From: Nitrospiraceae bacterium
GTDB taxonomy: Bacteria; Nitrospirota; Nitrospiria; Nitrospirales; Nitrospiraceae
DNA: 64,000 nucleotides
NCBI GenBank assembly: GCA_019637075.1
Contig: JAHBWI010000001.1
Coordinates: 620,001-684,000, forward strand
Direction of reading: 5' to 3'
The translations under genes and the position numbers were made by a program. The notes below the pieces were generated by a model that did not search any database, was not told the DNA's origin, and saw only the letters and a list, made by a program, of their open reading frames with translations. Of this stretch, positions 45,401-51,905 are shown piece by piece; the first letter of the stretch is position 1, and each line of letters starts with the position of its first letter.

Positions 45401-45829
45401 CTCCGCCCCGCGAATCGTACCGAGCATGGCCTGGCTGCTCACAATGCCGGCACAGCCGGAATCAACCGCAATCCCGTAAAATCGCGCGGCGCTCTGCTTG
45501 AGTCGTACCGAATCGAGCTGAGGAACGGGAACCGCAACCAGCCCGGCATAGAGTGCGCCCCAGAAGGCCTCCACGAAACTCAAACCGGGTGGAAAGGCCA
45601 GGAGAAGTCTGTCTCCGGCCGTGAAACGGGAGCGAAGATATGAGGCAATGCTGCGGGCACGAAGGTCGAGGGCGCTATACGTGAGTGTGCCGGCGACAGT
45701 CAGCCCGTCGCGGAGAAACAGATAGGCGGGCTGGTCCGGCTGATGCTCGGCTCGCCATCGAAGTACCTGAGGAACACTCTGAAACGAAGGAACTTGTGGA
45801 AGTTGTCGTCTGGTCACAGTTTGGCTCAA
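36452..45829 (-). CDS. FAAL-NRPS lipopeptide synthetase
   Basis: This 3125-residue protein has, in order: fatty acyl-AMP ligase (about 1-590, YTSGSTSAPKGAMVSH); carrier with Ser648 (GLDSLL); condensation 1 (HHIAVDG at 836-842); adenylation 1 (about 1160-1650); carrier Ser1733 (GGHSLL); condensation 2 (HHIISDQ at 1928-1934, Gly replaced by Gln); adenylation 2 (about 2250-2720); carrier Ser2791 (GGYSLL); and thioesterase (about 2830-3110) with Cys near 2921 in GGTCTGG, where Ser is usual. Specificity residues read D-Q-E-D-I-G-T-I-A-K (acidic pocket, perhaps a basic amino acid) and D-I-L-Q-L-G-V-I-W-K (glycine-like). There is no epimerase and no MbtH-like gene. Predicted product: N-acyl dipeptide. 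The start is TTG, without a ribosome binding site. Confidence 0.93.
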   Translation of the reverse strand: MSQTVTRRQLPQVPSFQSVPQVLRWRAEHQPDQPAYLFLRDGLTVAGTLTYSALDLRARSIASYLRSRFTAGDRLLLAFPPGLSFVEAFWGALYAGLVAVPVPQLDSVRLKQSAARFYGIAVDSGCAGIVSSQAMLGTIRGAELGALPIPLERWLTIEDVDPSWADQWKQNDPLPSSLAYLQYTSGSTSAPKGAMVSHDNLVHQCRYITEAGCYDADSITLSWMPHFHDYGLVKGIIQPLWPGRPSFLMSPLVFLKRPGRWLEAIQRHRITHSGGPNFAYRRCIEAVEPEMRKVLDLSGWRVASCGAEPIAPDTVAHFTEAFAPAGFRPDAFFPAYGMAEYTLLISLKSGVGSPRILPLDSDLLEQGVVREASPGQAAGRYVVSCGKPVGDTVVAIVHPETLSRCAAQQVGEIWLRGGSTTLGYWNKITETEETFHATLRDTGDGPFLRTGDLGFMKDGELYVTGRLKDLLIVRGRNHYPQDIERTVERCDTAFRSGGTAAFSIPEDGEEHVVVVQEVSRQEVGLDIEEIAGRVRASVSEEHDLHVAHLVLIKAGSLPKTSSGKIQRRACRQQFLAGQLAVIGASRSRPWVRQRELIPPTLEELERLAPEPRRNIIAEYLRDLVAARLAGGGQPISLDRPVQFLGLDSLLAAELLHVVETKFGIVLSLQSVLGGASLNDLARLIAERSVADGAGRGSRSGEPAAEETCYFLSENQAALWFLSQLAPESSAANVAVLLRLPSPIDPVLLQQALTELSARHATLRTTYDTREDIPVQLVHDALPFAWSQTDAEEWDWQRVRQAALDVAAVPFDLVCGPVWRAQLFSGSVSPMLLLVAHHIAVDGWSMTLLVDELRRAYERRVAGTAPASQPEPTPYTEYVAWHKELLDGEEGKELARYWKERLAGEWPNYESFYDRPRATIEPEPYGWHRFAVTTETARKVKAIAKSEGTTSYAVCLAALQVVLHRYTNHEDIAIASPVFGRHRARFAHSIGDFVNVVMLKNAVHAEMTGRELLAVTKQTVLEALDHQDYPFSRLATKVRSAQDRQQGTLSQVLFVLQRFKLLAELDEELGRGTVGAPVADVSRWDGYVLPQHSGQFDLCVELSEGSRGMHGYLEFKPRLFDADTMVRFQRHFVRALEGLVSSPGLAIGELSLMDEAEQRAVLEQWSGGRAPIGDAPCVQELIEAQARKTPDALAVQQGDRRLTYRELDARANQLAHYLRRRGVGPDVVVGLCLDRTPEMIVGLLGILKSGGAYLPLDADYPTERLEYMLADSLVRVIVTQQDQLGRLPVSNSHTICLDSEWGEIGRCPDSEAFTAASSGNLAYVIYTSGSTGHPKGVLIEQRSLANYVQAITAAVKLKTGDQVLQFASLSFDQAAEEIFPCLAAGGTLVLRHATMVDSVSEFLESCARSKVTVLDLPTAYWHEVVTRMDVEALPWPPSVRHVIIGGERALPQVVERWGKLIGREVGLLNTYGPTEATIAATFYDLTGLGCEGPVPAEIPIGRPIPHVSVYVLDQKGRAVPIGVSGELHIGGVGVARGYLGRSEAAGSTRFLPDPFSGRSGARIYRTGDLVRWRSDGQLEYRGRADRQVKIRGYRIELEEIEAVLNRQPEFEQAVVEVREDQPGDKRIAAFLVPRPDNRLGLVQLRERLRGLLPAHMIPSSFTELEALPKTPNGKVDRQALRVALDSRASKVDVTAEYVAPRTATEQMLAHMWGEILHVKDIGIHDNFFELGGHSLLATQLVSRVQALFHVRLPLRRVFETPTIATLADVIGDASATTRPIRDEAARVIKRVQRVGPLPLSFAQERMWVLYQMAPDAAAYNIPASVRLHGPLNKNALRGAIHRLVERHEALRTTFVKVEGHARQVLHANLDPVWREMDLRLLAHDLREDKAAELAMAEARQPFDLISGPLLRVLLIDLGEEDHILMVTTHHIISDQWSYGIIARELVACYNAACEGRPVVLKPELTIQYADFAQWQREWLTGPVQTEQMAYWKSKLANLPVMSLPGDRPRPPVHSFKGDHVSIDLPWALINRLKQLSVREGVTLYMVFLAGFFALLHRLTQQRDIVIGTPIANRHWLAIEDLIGTFVNTLVLRADLSPETTFHDLLGKVRDLSLEAYAHQDMPFEKLVEELRPDRSHGGLPLVQILFNFANTPFARTEFLHLSWTPYEVSRGAAQLDLGLSIDPLASRKAYLEFNSDLFDRATVERWLMHYRQLMEEIAEQPQQAIGRLSVLVPQQRRQLLQDWNATGAPFPEHTCFAQLFEAQVNRNPDAVAVVFHDREFSYAELNRRANRLAHYLREQGVGPDVVVPICLDRSVDLLVSLLAVMKAGGAYLPLVPGLPSRRLAAMLEASLGLVLVTESAQLAGLPQHQLQVLCLDRDAATIAHHPEENLSPLAASHHLAYVLFTSGSTGQPKGVEIEQRALVNFLESMRQEPGLTKRDTLLAITPLSFDIAGLELYLPLIVGARIVLATRKEATDGGWLAQALDRGEVTVMQATPATWRMVVASGWKGGRGVKVLCGGEAMPKELGQDLLARAGSVWNVYGPTETTIWSTLEQVRSAERTVPIGRPIANTQVYVLDPQREPVPVGIPGELYIGGLGLARGYRGAPALTHDRFVPSPFREGERLYRTGDQVKWLADGRLDYIGRIDFQIKLRGFRIELGEIEHVLAQDPCVKQAIVIVRQDVPGDERLVAYVTPQERMSCDPQQLRKSLRETVPDYMVPSAIVPLSSFPLTPNGKVDRAALPMPAVESHQNDTLVIAPRNRIELQLAAIWEQVLGVTHVSVKDNFFDLGGYSLLALRMFSAIERTFGKRLPMAVLFQAPTIEQLADLLADEGCTVRWQTLVAIQPEGTQTPFFAVPGVGGNVLVFARLAKLLGENRPFYGLQARGLDGKEKPFLRVEEMAAHYIAEIRAVQPHGPYLIGGTCTGGLTAYEIAQQLRTQGEQVVLAIMESWHPRSYAQHWHRPPYVLWPIQFMTQKVRTYIRLMRELPVDRWPSFWQGKLKQLWNLMHHTEAAEHQDEFLYKDQVTYAMFHAAARYELKLFHGPVLNVIASKHPLTHTADDTRLVFGSSALGRSQTLYLPAEDSGRLFVAPHVQDLAGHLQRFWAEALADLHPHGDDEEHNAPSQAA

Positions 45830-46118
45830 GGCCGGTCGAACATTTGAAAGGGCGCTGTTTTACTTACGATTCGTTGATGCGCAGCAGAGATCTATTCCGG
45901 ACTTCGTACTCGCAGAACCGATCAGCCCGCGCATCGCTTCCAAGGTTCATGGGTACGGTTTGAGTCTACGGCACCCCCCGTACATCGCAAAACAGAATCA
46001 CCTTTTTCTCAATAGAGACGCCTCCCTAATGTCCAATTCGATTCTCGGCCAAACGCATGATTTTATTTGAAAACGGCGAGCCGGCAGGTTAAGCTGCCCC
46101 CCTTGACCGGCCAGGGCA
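45830..46118. other. Intergenic region upstream of the synthetase and tRNA-Ser
   Basis: It holds the tRNA-Ser promoter (46067-46095). On the minus strand it must contain the promoter of the 11-kb lipopeptide operon, but I found no clear -35/-10 pair for it. Confidence 0.4.
46067..46095 (+). promoter_or_regulatory. Sigma-70 promoter of tRNA-Ser
   Basis: TTGAAA (46067-46072) and TAAGCT (46090-46095) are separated by 17 bases. The run of C after the -10 region fits a start about 17 bases before the tRNA 5' end at 46119. Confidence 0.6.
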
Positions 46119-46208
<90 letters not shown>

Positions 46209-46465
46209 TACAGAGCTCGCTCGACCCGGAGCCTTCTTAATACGTCCCAGCGACGGAATACTCCCCCTCGTGTACTCTTCTCGATTTGCTTGGCCCGCAG
46301 ACCGACCGTGCAAGTCGTTGAACAGACGCAGGCTTCCAGCCTAGGGGCAGGCAAGGCCGCGAACAGCTTCCCTTGCCCCACCCAAGTCAGGGCCATCCCC
46401 CTCCTCTAGTGACCTAGGAGCCCAAGGCAAAGCAGGCTACTGTGGCCTCCTCACTGGAGGTGCCC

Positions 46466-46600
46466 ATGTTCGAACATACCGAATTTGGATTTGCGATGAC
46501 GGTGCTGGCCATCGCGGGCATTGCCCTGATGGCGGACGAGAAGATCGAAACCACCTGCATCAACGTGGTGAAGTGGGTCAAGAAACGGGGACGGGCCTAG
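46466..46600 (+). CDS. Small membrane-segment protein (44 aa)
   Basis: A strong site CTGGAGGTGCCC precedes ATG 46466. The 44-residue product reads MFEHTEFGFAM, a hydrophobic run TVLAIAGIALMA, then DEKIETTCINVVKWVKKRGRA with a basic end. It is a probable single-pass or peripheral membrane miniprotein with one Cys. An 11-bp hairpin follows 17 bases after the stop. No family is recognised. The good ribosome binding site and the terminator-like hairpin support a real gene. Confidence 0.55.
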   Translation: MFEHTEFGFAMTVLAIAGIALMADEKIETTCINVVKWVKKRGRA

Positions 46601-46616
46601 GTACGAGGGACAGGTT

Positions 46617-46646
46617 CCGACAGCCCTCCCAAGACAGGGCTGTCGG
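46617..46646. terminator. Convergent terminator hairpin
   Basis: CCGACAGCCCT (46617-46627) and AGGGCTGTCGG (46636-46646) form a perfect 11-bp stem with an 8-base loop. It lies between the 44-aa gene (plus) and the DUF2779 gene (minus, ending 46662). There is no T-run, but the stem is very stable and could serve both strands. Confidence 0.6.
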
Positions 46647-46661
46647 CGTCGGCAGTGGGAT

Positions 46662-48191
46662 TCAAACCGGCAGATCGCGAGCCGAGACCTTCCGCTTCAA
46701 CTCACGCCGCAATTCTACCATCGCCAGCGTGTCGCGGGCACAGTAGCGCAACAGCGCCTCTTCAATCCTGGTTCGTTCCACCCAGTCGCTGAGTTCAAAG
46801 ACCATCCGATAGTATTCACGGGCCGCTACCCCTCCGTCCCTGATCTCCAAATCTTCGTAGCTCAAGGACGGCACTACGGCCGGTAGCACGGTTTTGATCG
46901 AGTAGGATCCGCCGAAGTCCGGATGAAAGTAATGCATCTTGACTACCTCGTGAAGATCCCACAGCCTGGCGATGACTTTTCTAATGTTCGGGCGAAGGGC
47001 GGGGAAGATTTCCGCCATGCGCTCGAGGATCGACCGTTCATAGCTGGAGTAGACACAGATGCTGCCCTCACGGCCCAACGCCTCCAGCAACGCCACGACC
47101 AACTCTTCTCTCGCATCCCGCGCGTCACGGCTGAGATATTCCGCATGGTCCAGCGTCCCGTCCGCTCGTTCGATGTGGTCGGACCACTGAATCGGCAACA
47201 CTTCGTAGGGCCTGGTGTTCGCATACTTCGGCACCGCCGGCATGAAGGTCTCGAAGTCGAGGTGATGGACTGGAAACCGTACCGTATCCAGCGCCTGCCG
47301 CAGCCCGGAGCCGATCCATTCCTTCTGTTCCTTGACCAGCCGCTGCACCGGCGACAACTCCACTTCGTCCGGAATCTGATCGATCGTGTCGATCCCCTTC
47401 AGAATCAAGTGTGCAAAGGTCTTCTTGCTTCCCGGAAGACGAAAGATCCAGCGTGGCGATTTGTCCTGCGTGCAGTGGTCCCAGAAGGGGCACTCGTAAG
47501 GACTCCGGCAATGTTCGCCCGGCTCGATGGCCGGAACCTGCCCCGACGCGAGCAGCTCCTTCATGGCTTGCAGGCGGGGCTCAACCGTCGCCAACTGGCC
47601 ACGGATCGTCTCGGTGAGAGGGCGAATGGAGAACAGGGCTTCGAGATCGATGGCGCACCCGTCGAACACATACTGGGTGTTCACGTGCATGAGACAAATC
47701 TCTGCCAGTCTCACCCCGGCACCCTGGAGCACGTAGCTCTGGATAGTCAAATCGTCCAGATGCGTCGGTTTCTGGCGAGTGGACGACTTCACCTCGATCA
47801 AACGCCAGGTCGGCTGCCCCTCCTCATCCGTCCCAACCCGCTCGAGCACATCGACACGCACCAGCACGTCGTTGAATTGAAACGCGCCTTCGAAAATCGC
47901 CGGCACAGTGGGATCAGCCAATAACGTGGCCGTCTGCTCCAACGCCTCGCGTGACTGGCGATAACCCGCCGTTACCAATCGTCCGCCGGAAAATCGCCGT
48001 CTGGCCCACTCGCCAAGGTCCGTACCCATGTCGAGGATGGCCTGGGTCGCGGCATCAGGCGGCGTCGCCAAATCGGGGCGGTGGATTTCCAGATATAAAC
48101 GCTTGTGGCATTGGAGACCGGACAGGTACCGGGACTTGGACAGACGATACGCAGGGCGAGGCAAAGGCTCCGGCAGAATCGGCATGGACAT
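46662..48191 (-). CDS. DUF2779-domain, Fe-S nuclease-like protein
   Basis: This 509-residue protein has an N-terminal RecB/Cas4-like PD-(D/E)XK region: LIEVKSSTRQKPTHLDDLTIQSYVL carries the E-x-K. It has the Cys set of iron-sulphur nucleases: one Cys early (SGLQCHKRLYL) and three clustered late (EHCRSPYECPFWDHC). The second half matches DUF2779 (HHLDFETFMPAVP...YCARDTLAMV), a DEDD-exonuclease-like fold with DFE and a late Asp. It is probably a DNA processing or repair nuclease. Start ATG 48191 is chosen, and an upstream in-frame extension to 48311 is unsupported. Confidence 0.85.
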   Translation of the reverse strand: MSMPILPEPLPRPAYRLSKSRYLSGLQCHKRLYLEIHRPDLATPPDAATQAILDMGTDLGEWARRRFSGGRLVTAGYRQSREALEQTATLLADPTVPAIFEGAFQFNDVLVRVDVLERVGTDEEGQPTWRLIEVKSSTRQKPTHLDDLTIQSYVLQGAGVRLAEICLMHVNTQYVFDGCAIDLEALFSIRPLTETIRGQLATVEPRLQAMKELLASGQVPAIEPGEHCRSPYECPFWDHCTQDKSPRWIFRLPGSKKTFAHLILKGIDTIDQIPDEVELSPVQRLVKEQKEWIGSGLRQALDTVRFPVHHLDFETFMPAVPKYANTRPYEVLPIQWSDHIERADGTLDHAEYLSRDARDAREELVVALLEALGREGSICVYSSYERSILERMAEIFPALRPNIRKVIARLWDLHEVVKMHYFHPDFGGSYSIKTVLPAVVPSLSYEDLEIRDGGVAAREYYRMVFELSDWVERTRIEEALLRYCARDTLAMVELRRELKRKVSARDLPV

Positions 48192-48377
48192 GATGCAGGC
48201 TACCGAAGCCCTGCGCGGTTGTCCAGCCCTGCACAGCCGGGAACGTATGGTACCCGTCTGATGGCCGGGGCGAAACTGGGCGCATGCCCTCCCCTTATCC
48301 GCCATACGCACGAAGGTATGCGATCTTCGTCCCCGCGGGTGGCGGCCATTTTCAGCATCCTGTTACTATGCGCGACC

Positions 48378-49703
48378 ATGGCAAACCGTGTTGCACAAAT
48401 CCGCCGTTCGGTCATGACGCTGGCGTTGCCGGTCACGGTCAGCAGCCTGTTGCAGCGAACCGAGGGCATCATCGCCGTATTTTTAGTGGGAGGCCTCGGG
48501 GCGATCCCCATCGCCGCCGTGGGACTTGGCCAGCTCCTGGCGTTCATTGCCACCACGCTGGTTTCGGGACTCTCCGTCGGAACGAACGTGGTCATTGCCC
48601 AACTCTGGGGCGCGCGGCGTCATGAGGATGCCGGTCAGGCCGCCCGCCATTTCCTCTGGTTGGCCATGCTGGCCTCGATGCTGTTGGTGGGATTTGGCCT
48701 CTCACTCAATCGCCTGGCAATGGAGTTGCTCGGTGCACAGCCGGAAGTCATCGCGCTGGCAATGCCCTACTCGACGCTGATCTTTCTCGTGATTCCCTTC
48801 ACGGTCTTTCTTCAAGTGCTCTCATCTCTGTTACAGGGCACCGGCGACACGAGGACGCCAATGTACGCCATGATCCTCGTCAACGCGCTGCACGTCTTGG
48901 TGGCCTACCCGCTCATCTATGGGCTCTGGGGTCTCCCGGCATTCGGCGTGAAGGGCGCCGCCATGGCGGTGGGAATCGCCGAGGCGATAGGCACGGCGTT
49001 TCTCGTTCATCGGTGCCGGCCCCTGTTTCGGAGTTCCGCCTTAGTGCGATGGGACCTCGTGCGCACGATCTGGCATATCGGGGCACCGGTGTCAGGAGAA
49101 CGGATCGTCCAACAGGCCGGTATTCTCGTCTACACCAAGATCGTCCTGATCTACGGGACCGTGTCCTACGCAGCCCATCAAGTCGGGCTCTCGATTGAAT
49201 CCTTGTCGTTTCTCCCCGGCTACGGCTTTGCCATTGCCGCCGCAACGATGGTGGGCCAAAGTATCGGCGCCGGCAAGTATCAGCGCGCGAAGATCGAAAA
49301 TTGGGAAGCCAATCGAATGGCGACGTTCGTGATGTCCGGGATGGGGTTGGTGTTCTTCTTTTTCCCCTACGCGCTGCTCCGCGCCTTTACCAGCGACGAG
49401 GCAGTGATCGATCTGGGAACGGTCTTCCTCCAGATCGTGGCGCTCCTCCAGGTCCCGTTGGCCCTGACGATGGTCTTGGCCGGCTCGCTACGCGGAGCCG
49501 GAGATACCCGCTTCATCATGGTTGCCACGATGATCGGCATGTGGGCCGTTCGCGTCCCGATCGCGTTTGTCGCGGGCGCGTGGCTGCAACTGGGGGTGTT
49601 CTACGTCTGGCTGGCGATGATCGCAGACTGGACGCTGCGGATGGTTCTGATGCTCTGGCGCTATCGGTCGGAACGCTGGAAAGCGATACAAGTCCTGCGC
49701 TGA
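48378..49703 (+). CDS. MATE-family efflux transporter
   Basis: This 441-residue protein has about 12 membrane helices in two MatE halves: LALPVTVSSLLQRTEGIIAV...LSVGTNVVIAQLWGARR, and IGAPVSGERIVQQAGILVYTK...AAATMVGQSIGAGK. Each half has the Gln/Gly-rich segments typical of Na+ or H+-coupled drug/metabolite exporters. The ATG at 48378 is 8 bases after TACTAT (48364-48369) with no ribosome binding site, so the mRNA may be leaderless. Upstream in-frame starts overlap the divergent nuclease gene. Confidence 0.9.
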   Translation: MANRVAQIRRSVMTLALPVTVSSLLQRTEGIIAVFLVGGLGAIPIAAVGLGQLLAFIATTLVSGLSVGTNVVIAQLWGARRHEDAGQAARHFLWLAMLASMLLVGFGLSLNRLAMELLGAQPEVIALAMPYSTLIFLVIPFTVFLQVLSSLLQGTGDTRTPMYAMILVNALHVLVAYPLIYGLWGLPAFGVKGAAMAVGIAEAIGTAFLVHRCRPLFRSSALVRWDLVRTIWHIGAPVSGERIVQQAGILVYTKIVLIYGTVSYAAHQVGLSIESLSFLPGYGFAIAAATMVGQSIGAGKYQRAKIENWEANRMATFVMSGMGLVFFFFPYALLRAFTSDEAVIDLGTVFLQIVALLQVPLALTMVLAGSLRGAGDTRFIMVATMIGMWAVRVPIAFVAGAWLQLGVFYVWLAMIADWTLRMVLMLWRYRSERWKAIQVLR

Positions 49704-49728
49704 CCGGCCGTCTGGCGAATCCTTGTCT

Positions 49729-51081
49729 CTAACAATGCGTGCGCTCTTCAGCCGGCGGCCGCGTATCTTTGCCGGAGCCCACCCGTACTTCGATGCGGCC
49801 GACACCCTTCACATTCGCGCAGAGATCACCCAAACCCGGGGTGACGAGGCGGTAAGGTCCGCCCTTGCCGTCCGGCAGCGGCGCCCCGTCGAGTTCATAC
49901 AAGAGCAACCCAAACTCCCGCGCCTGTTGGAGCGTCAGCGTCGCGGCATATTTCCCGTCGAGCGAATGGAATGTCACATGGTCGGCATTCACACCCAACG
50001 CCGGCACCTCCAAAAGGCCGCTGACCCGCACCGCCCGTCCCGTCATCCCCGGCATGACGACGCCGATATCCTCGACCTGCTGTTCCTTCGGCAGCTGCAC
50101 CAAAGCTGCGCGGGTCAACGATACAGGCTGCACGACCGCGCCGTCGATCCGAACGACGCCCGGACCGGAAACTTCCTTTTCCGTCACCGCCTTAATCATC
50201 GCCGTCAGCGCTTCGTTCACCGGTGTCGGAATGCCAAGTTGGCGTCCCATTCGCACGATATAGCCGTTCAAATAATCGATTTCCGTCGGCCGTTTGGCCT
50301 TCCAGTCGTCATACATGGACGTATGGATGTCACGGATCTCCTGGGTCCACTTCACGACCTTCTCCGCCATATCAGGCGCCAACGGGACCTTAAGCGCAGC
50401 CGAGATCGCCGCGACCTCTCCGACGATCTGGCGAATCACGCCCATCATCTCGGGATTGTCCAACGCCTTCGCGACCTTGTCGTCGATCAACACGGTGACC
50501 GGGTTGAAGACGCAGTTCCAGCACATTTTCTCCCACTTGCTCTTCCGGATATCGTCGCTGATCTGACAGGAGACCCCGGCCTGTTTGAAGACCTCGGCGA
50601 TCCGCAGCAGCCGGTCGCTCTGGTGCCCCATCAACTCGCCGATAGCCACGGCCCCGCGCTTATAATGATCGATGACTCCCGGCTCGACGATCTTCGAATA
50701 AATGAAGGCCACTCCACCGACCACGCAGTCACGCTGGAGACGAGCAAGAATGCGATCCTCGGTGTCGATCCCGTTCTGCAACGTGAGAATGATTGTCTTG
50801 TCGGTGAGGACCGGCTCGAGCTGGGCCATCACCTCATCGAGGTCGTAGGCCTTGACCCCCAGAATTACCAGGTCCGGCGCAGGAAGCTGCCGTGGATCGG
50901 AGGCGGCGGGCGGATGGACGGTAAACGTGCCCTTCGCGCTGCGAATCGTGAGACCACGCTGCTTGACCGCCTCGAGCGTTCGATGACGTAGCAGGAACGA
51001 CACATTGGGATTGCTCTTGGCGAGTTGCGCTCCGAAATATCCGCCGACCGACCCTGCTCCGACGACCATGATCTGTTTCAT
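49729..51081 (-). CDS. Ketopantoate reductase-like protein fused to SUOX-like domain
   Basis: This 450-residue protein has an N-terminal ketopantoate reductase (about 1-310): MVVGAGSVGGYFGAQLA binds NADP, KWEKMCWNCVFNPVTVL contains the catalytic Lys, and EIDYLNGYIVRMG carries the late conserved segment. About 130 further residues resemble an oxidoreductase molybdopterin-binding (SUOX) fold: GRAVRVSGLLEVPALGVNADHV and LYELDGAPLPDGKGGPYRLV. The cofactor-ligating Cys is not in the expected place, so the domain may be structural. Single-domain PanE is about 300 residues. Start ATG 51081 has GGAG upstream, and GTG 51093 is an alternative. Confidence 0.85.
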   Translation of the reverse strand: MKQIMVVGAGSVGGYFGAQLAKSNPNVSFLLRHRTLEAVKQRGLTIRSAKGTFTVHPPAASDPRQLPAPDLVILGVKAYDLDEVMAQLEPVLTDKTIILTLQNGIDTEDRILARLQRDCVVGGVAFIYSKIVEPGVIDHYKRGAVAIGELMGHQSDRLLRIAEVFKQAGVSCQISDDIRKSKWEKMCWNCVFNPVTVLIDDKVAKALDNPEMMGVIRQIVGEVAAISAALKVPLAPDMAEKVVKWTQEIRDIHTSMYDDWKAKRPTEIDYLNGYIVRMGRQLGIPTPVNEALTAMIKAVTEKEVSGPGVVRIDGAVVQPVSLTRAALVQLPKEQQVEDIGVVMPGMTGRAVRVSGLLEVPALGVNADHVTFHSLDGKYAATLTLQQAREFGLLLYELDGAPLPDGKGGPYRLVTPGLGDLCANVKGVGRIEVRVGSGKDTRPPAEERTHC

Positions 51082-51173
51082 GCCATGCTCCACTCGTTTG
51101 CCTTCGCGAGGCGCGTACTATAGCATGCGCCTGCGCGTGCGAAACAGGGACTCTCCCTCACTGGACCCGCAAT

Positions 51174-51905
51174 ATGGGAAGCGGATCAACGCTCGGCCTT
51201 ATCCAATCCAAATTGGCGGCAGCCTCGTCCGTCACCGTTTTGACCGGCGCCGGCATTTCGGCTGACAGCGGCGTCCCGACCTTCCGCGGAGCCGACGGGC
51301 TTTGGCGTAGCTTTCGCCCCGAAGACCTGGCGACACCGGAAGCCTTTGAACGGGACCCTCGGTTGGTCTGGGAGTGGTACAACTGGCGAAGAGAACTGAT
51401 TTCGACGAAAGGGCCGAATCCGGCACATCAGGCCCTCGTCGAACTGGAACGGCGCCTCGACCGGTTTTGGTTGATCACACAGAACGTGGACGGCCTCCAT
51501 CGCGACGCCGGCTCGACCCAACTGTCCGAGATTCACGGCAACATCTGGATGGTTCGGTGCACCGCCTGCCATTCCGTCACCGAAAACCGGGAAGTGCCGA
51601 TCCCGATCCTGCCCACGTGCCGTACTTGCCGCGGATTGCTCAGACCGCACATTGTCTGGTTTGGGGAATCGCTCGCGGAAGAGGATCTGCAACAGAGCTA
51701 CCGAGCGCTGCAGAATTGCGAGGTCTGCCTGATCATCGGGACCTCCGGCGTCGTCTATCCCGCTGCCGGATTCGCGTCTGTCGCCAAGTCCGCCGGAGCG
51801 TTCGTCGCGGAAATCAATCTCGATCCCACTCCTCACTCCGAACTGGTCGACGCGGCCCTGCAGGGCCGCGCGAAGGACCTGGTCCCGCTGTTACTGCCGA
51901 CCTGA
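51174..51905 (+). CDS. Sir2-family NAD-dependent protein deacylase
   Basis: This 243-residue sirtuin has the NAD pocket TGAGISADSGVPTFRG, ITQNVDGLHRDAG, the catalytic His in SEIHGNIW, and a four-Cys zinc module (CTACHS and CRTC). The WYNWRRELI segment has the Tyr-x-x-Arg pair that favours succinyl/malonyl-lysine in SIRT5/CobB-type enzymes, so desuccinylase activity is plausible. It converges on the HAD gene with a 15-base overlap of coding ends. The ATG at 51174 has no clear ribosome binding site. Confidence 0.92.
   Translation: MGSGSTLGLIQSKLAAASSVTVLTGAGISADSGVPTFRGADGLWRSFRPEDLATPEAFERDPRLVWEWYNWRRELISTKGPNPAHQALVELERRLDRFWLITQNVDGLHRDAGSTQLSEIHGNIWMVRCTACHSVTENREVPIPILPTCRTCRGLLRPHIVWFGESLAEEDLQQSYRALQNCEVCLIIGTSGVVYPAAGFASVAKSAGAFVAEINLDPTPHSELVDAALQGRAKDLVPLLLPT

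Noticed and set aside
36461-45501. Many long open frames opposite the NRPS gene
   Set aside because: They are shadows of the high-GC synthetase coding sequence, with compositions rich in Arg, Gly and Pro and no domain features.
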